NCBI GenBank assembly: GCA_017438085.1 | Contig: JAFRWH010000307.1 | Coordinates: 1-8,123 of the forward strand | Direction: 5' to 3' | DNA length: 8,123 nt | From: Bacillota bacterium | GTDB taxonomy: Bacteria; Bacillota_A; Clostridia; Peptostreptococcales; Anaerovoracaceae | In this document: positions 7,187 through 8,123 of the stretch, piece after piece | Position numbering within the stretch: position 1 is the first letter of the stretch | How the letters are laid out: each line of letters begins with the position of its first letter | Made by a program: the position numbers and the translations under genes | The notes under the pieces: generated by a model | What the model was told of the DNA's origin: nothing | Seen by the model: only the letters and a program-made list of their open reading frames with translations | The model's database searches: none

Positions 7187-7215
7187 TACATATTTCAGCC
7201 TCAATACAGGGCTTA

Positions 7216-7272
7216 GGATGCTCCTATGTGGCTCTAATACCCATTTAGCCGCCTGAGATACCATCAGCATCC
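7216..7272. repeat. Nested imperfect inverted repeat
   Basis: GGATGCT (7216-7222) pairs with AGCATCC (7266-7272). Inside it, GGCT (7230-7233) pairs with AGCC (7247-7250). The bases between resemble a shortened 27-bp unit (CTCTAATA followed by CCATTT). The structure is short with long loops, and may be chance. Confidence 0.25.
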
Positions 7273-7279
7273 CAAATAT

Positions 7280-7318
7280 ATATCACCAATTAAGAGTAAA
7301 TTGAGTATCCGGTGATAT
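7280..7318. repeat. Inverted repeat C (ATATCACC / GGTGATAT)
   Basis: ATATCACC (7280-7287) and GGTGATAT (7311-7318) form an 8-bp stem with a 23-nt loop, inside which CAATT and AATTG (7287-7291 and 7299-7303) can also pair. The left arm continues as TATCACCAATT (7281-7291), which is repeated exactly at 7345-7355. The TCACC core is shared with inverted repeats A and B. Confidence 0.6.
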
Positions 7319-7387
7319 TTGTGAATTCCAAACAGCGTCAGCTGTATCACCAATTTACCAATAACCTAAGGAATGGTGGAATTCGCC

Positions 7388-7707
7388 GCATCGCAGGCTC
7401 CCAAACTGCATATAACCTGCCAATTACAGGGCAAGCGAATCACAGGATAAAAGAAATTCCAGAGATCAGTGAATCCCAAGAGCCAAAGCATCACCGGCGA
7501 AAAGGGATCCCAGGGATCAGCAAATCACAGGAACCAAAGCATCGCCAGGGAAAAAGGATTCCAGGGGCAACAAACCCCAAGAGCCAAAGCATCGCCAGGG
7601 AAAAGGGATCCCAGGAGCCAGAGAATTGCCGGAAACAACGGATCCCAGGGGGGCAACAAATCCCAGTATAGAAGGGATACAGGTGCCAAGGGATCCCGGT
7701 GCTAAGG
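7388..7707. repeat. 17-bp tandem repeat array with a 51-bp higher-order period
   Basis: About 19 units of roughly 17 bp run head to tail; a typical unit is GGATCCCAGGAGCCAGA (7606-7622). From 7471 to 7622 they cycle through three types. The A type is like GAATCCCAAGAGCCAAA (7471, 7522, 7573), the B type like GCATCGCCAGGGAAAAG (7488, 7539, 7589), and the C type like GGATCCCAGGGATCAGC (7505, 7556, 7606). This gives three 50-51-bp blocks. Units at 7388-7470 are older and less alike. Units at 7623-7707 are partly shortened, including 16- and 18-bp forms. The 1-bp indels shift the reading frame within the array, which argues against it coding for a repeat protein. The final unit (7691-7707) covers the stop codon of the minus-strand membrane-protein gene. 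Very degenerate units may extend left to about 7323. Confidence 0.9.
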
Positions 7708-8123
7708 CTCCAACACCTCTTCTTCAAAAATCTCGTCCAGGATGCTTTCCTCGTCGGGTACGGGATGGTCGATGAAGACCTCCTTGAAAATGACCTTGAT
7801 GCTGGCCATCTGGGCCGCATCCGTCTTAGCCTCACGAAGCTCGTTCCTCTCAAACCACGCGCAGTCCAGGAACTCCCACAGGAAGAACGAGAAGAACAGC
7901 GCCAGGGCTTCATAAAGAGTAGTCGTAAGCTTGTTGCCTATAAGAAAAAGTATAATGGTGAACAGAATGCCGCAGATCAGAAGAACCATGGATTTGCTGG
8001 TGTTCCGCTCCAGATCCAGCTGAGTGTCACCCATTTTAAGAGCATAATAATCCGCCACCGTCTCCTCAATCTTCTGCTTCTCCCTTTTGGAAAAGTGATG
8101 ACCGCAGATCTCCAGAACGATGG
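7702..8123 (-). CDS. Unrecognised small membrane protein, two predicted membrane helices (5' end outside window)
   Basis: I do not recognise this family. The frame is open from the right edge to a TAG at 7702-7704 and gives 139 visible residues. A GTG at 8056-8058 could be a start, but the frame continues upstream with a plausible charged sequence (SKREKQKIEE), so the gene most likely begins beyond the window. In the visible fragment a charged N-terminal stretch leads to two hydrophobic segments (about 45-62 and 66-90) joined by a very short turn, a helical hairpin in the membrane. A cytosolic-looking tail rich in acidic residues follows and ends EIFEEEVLEP. No catalytic motif is visible. It converges on trkH, with the repeat island between them, and its stop codon falls inside the last 17-bp repeat unit. 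That the frame codes is supported by its length and its membrane-protein-like composition; function is unknown. Confidence 0.75.
   Translation of the reverse strand, partial: IVLEICGHHFSKREKQKIEETVADYYALKMGDTQLDLERNTSKSMVLLICGILFTIILFLIGNKLTTTLYEALALFFSFFLWEFLDCAWFERNELREAKTDAAQMASIKVIFKEVFIDHPVPDEESILDEIFEEEVLEP

Noticed and set aside
7312..7671. Plus-strand open frame of 119 codons with 17-residue repeats over the 17-bp array
   Set aside because: Units of 16 and 18 bp shift the frame inside the array so the peptide repeat changes register. There is no good ribosome binding site, and any 51-bp repeat lacking stops gives such a frame.
6627..7701. Insertion sequence or transposon remnant
   Set aside because: No transposase motif, no pair of matching terminal inverted repeats bounding the region, and no target duplication found by eye.
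6772..7707. CRISPR array
   Set aside because: Repeats are directly adjacent or have no unique spacers of constant length, unit lengths are 17 and 27 bp, and no cas gene is in view.
7491..7913. Minus-strand open frame of 140 codons overlapping the membrane-protein gene
   Set aside because: It is an out-of-frame shadow of the real gene at 7702-8123, extended by the stop-free 17-bp array.

Overview
The window looks like a piece of a Bacillota (Clostridia-like) chromosome. The evidence is the conserved der-plsY-gpsA gene order, strong AGGAGG-type ribosome binding sites and protein sequences of clostridial character. This placement is inferred from gene content and motifs; no search was run. All the recognisable genes are ordinary core or housekeeping genes. 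I found no CRISPR array, tRNA, rRNA, transposase, phage gene or defence gene.

Positions 1-3641 (minus strand) hold an operon read right to left: der (ribosome-assembly GTPase), plsY (acyl-phosphate:glycerol-3-phosphate acyltransferase), gpsA (glycerol-3-phosphate dehydrogenase) and the first 191 codons of miaB (tRNA methylthiotransferase), which runs off the left edge. GpsA makes glycerol-3-phosphate and PlsY acylates it, so the two middle genes are consecutive steps of phospholipid synthesis. der and plsY overlap by 4 bp (ATGA).

Positions 3642-3802 are a divergent promoter region whose two predicted promoters lie nearly back to back. To the right, trkA and trkH (3803-6626, plus strand, 4 nt apart) form a potassium-uptake operon: TrkA is the cytosolic NAD(H)-binding gating subunit and TrkH the membrane channel.

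Positions 6627-7701 lie between convergent genes, and I support no protein gene there. The stretch is packed with repeats: a weak terminator-like hairpin after trkH, a 27-bp tandem array organised in an 81-bp higher-order unit, two tandem TCACCAAAA inverted repeats (one could act as a two-way terminator), a further TATCACC inverted repeat, and a 17-bp tandem array organised in 51-bp higher-order units. The 17-bp array runs up to, and over, the stop codon of the last gene.

Positions 7702-8123 (minus strand) are the 3' part of an unrecognised gene for a small protein with two membrane segments; its start lies beyond the right edge. The repeat island is the only part of the window that is not routine.
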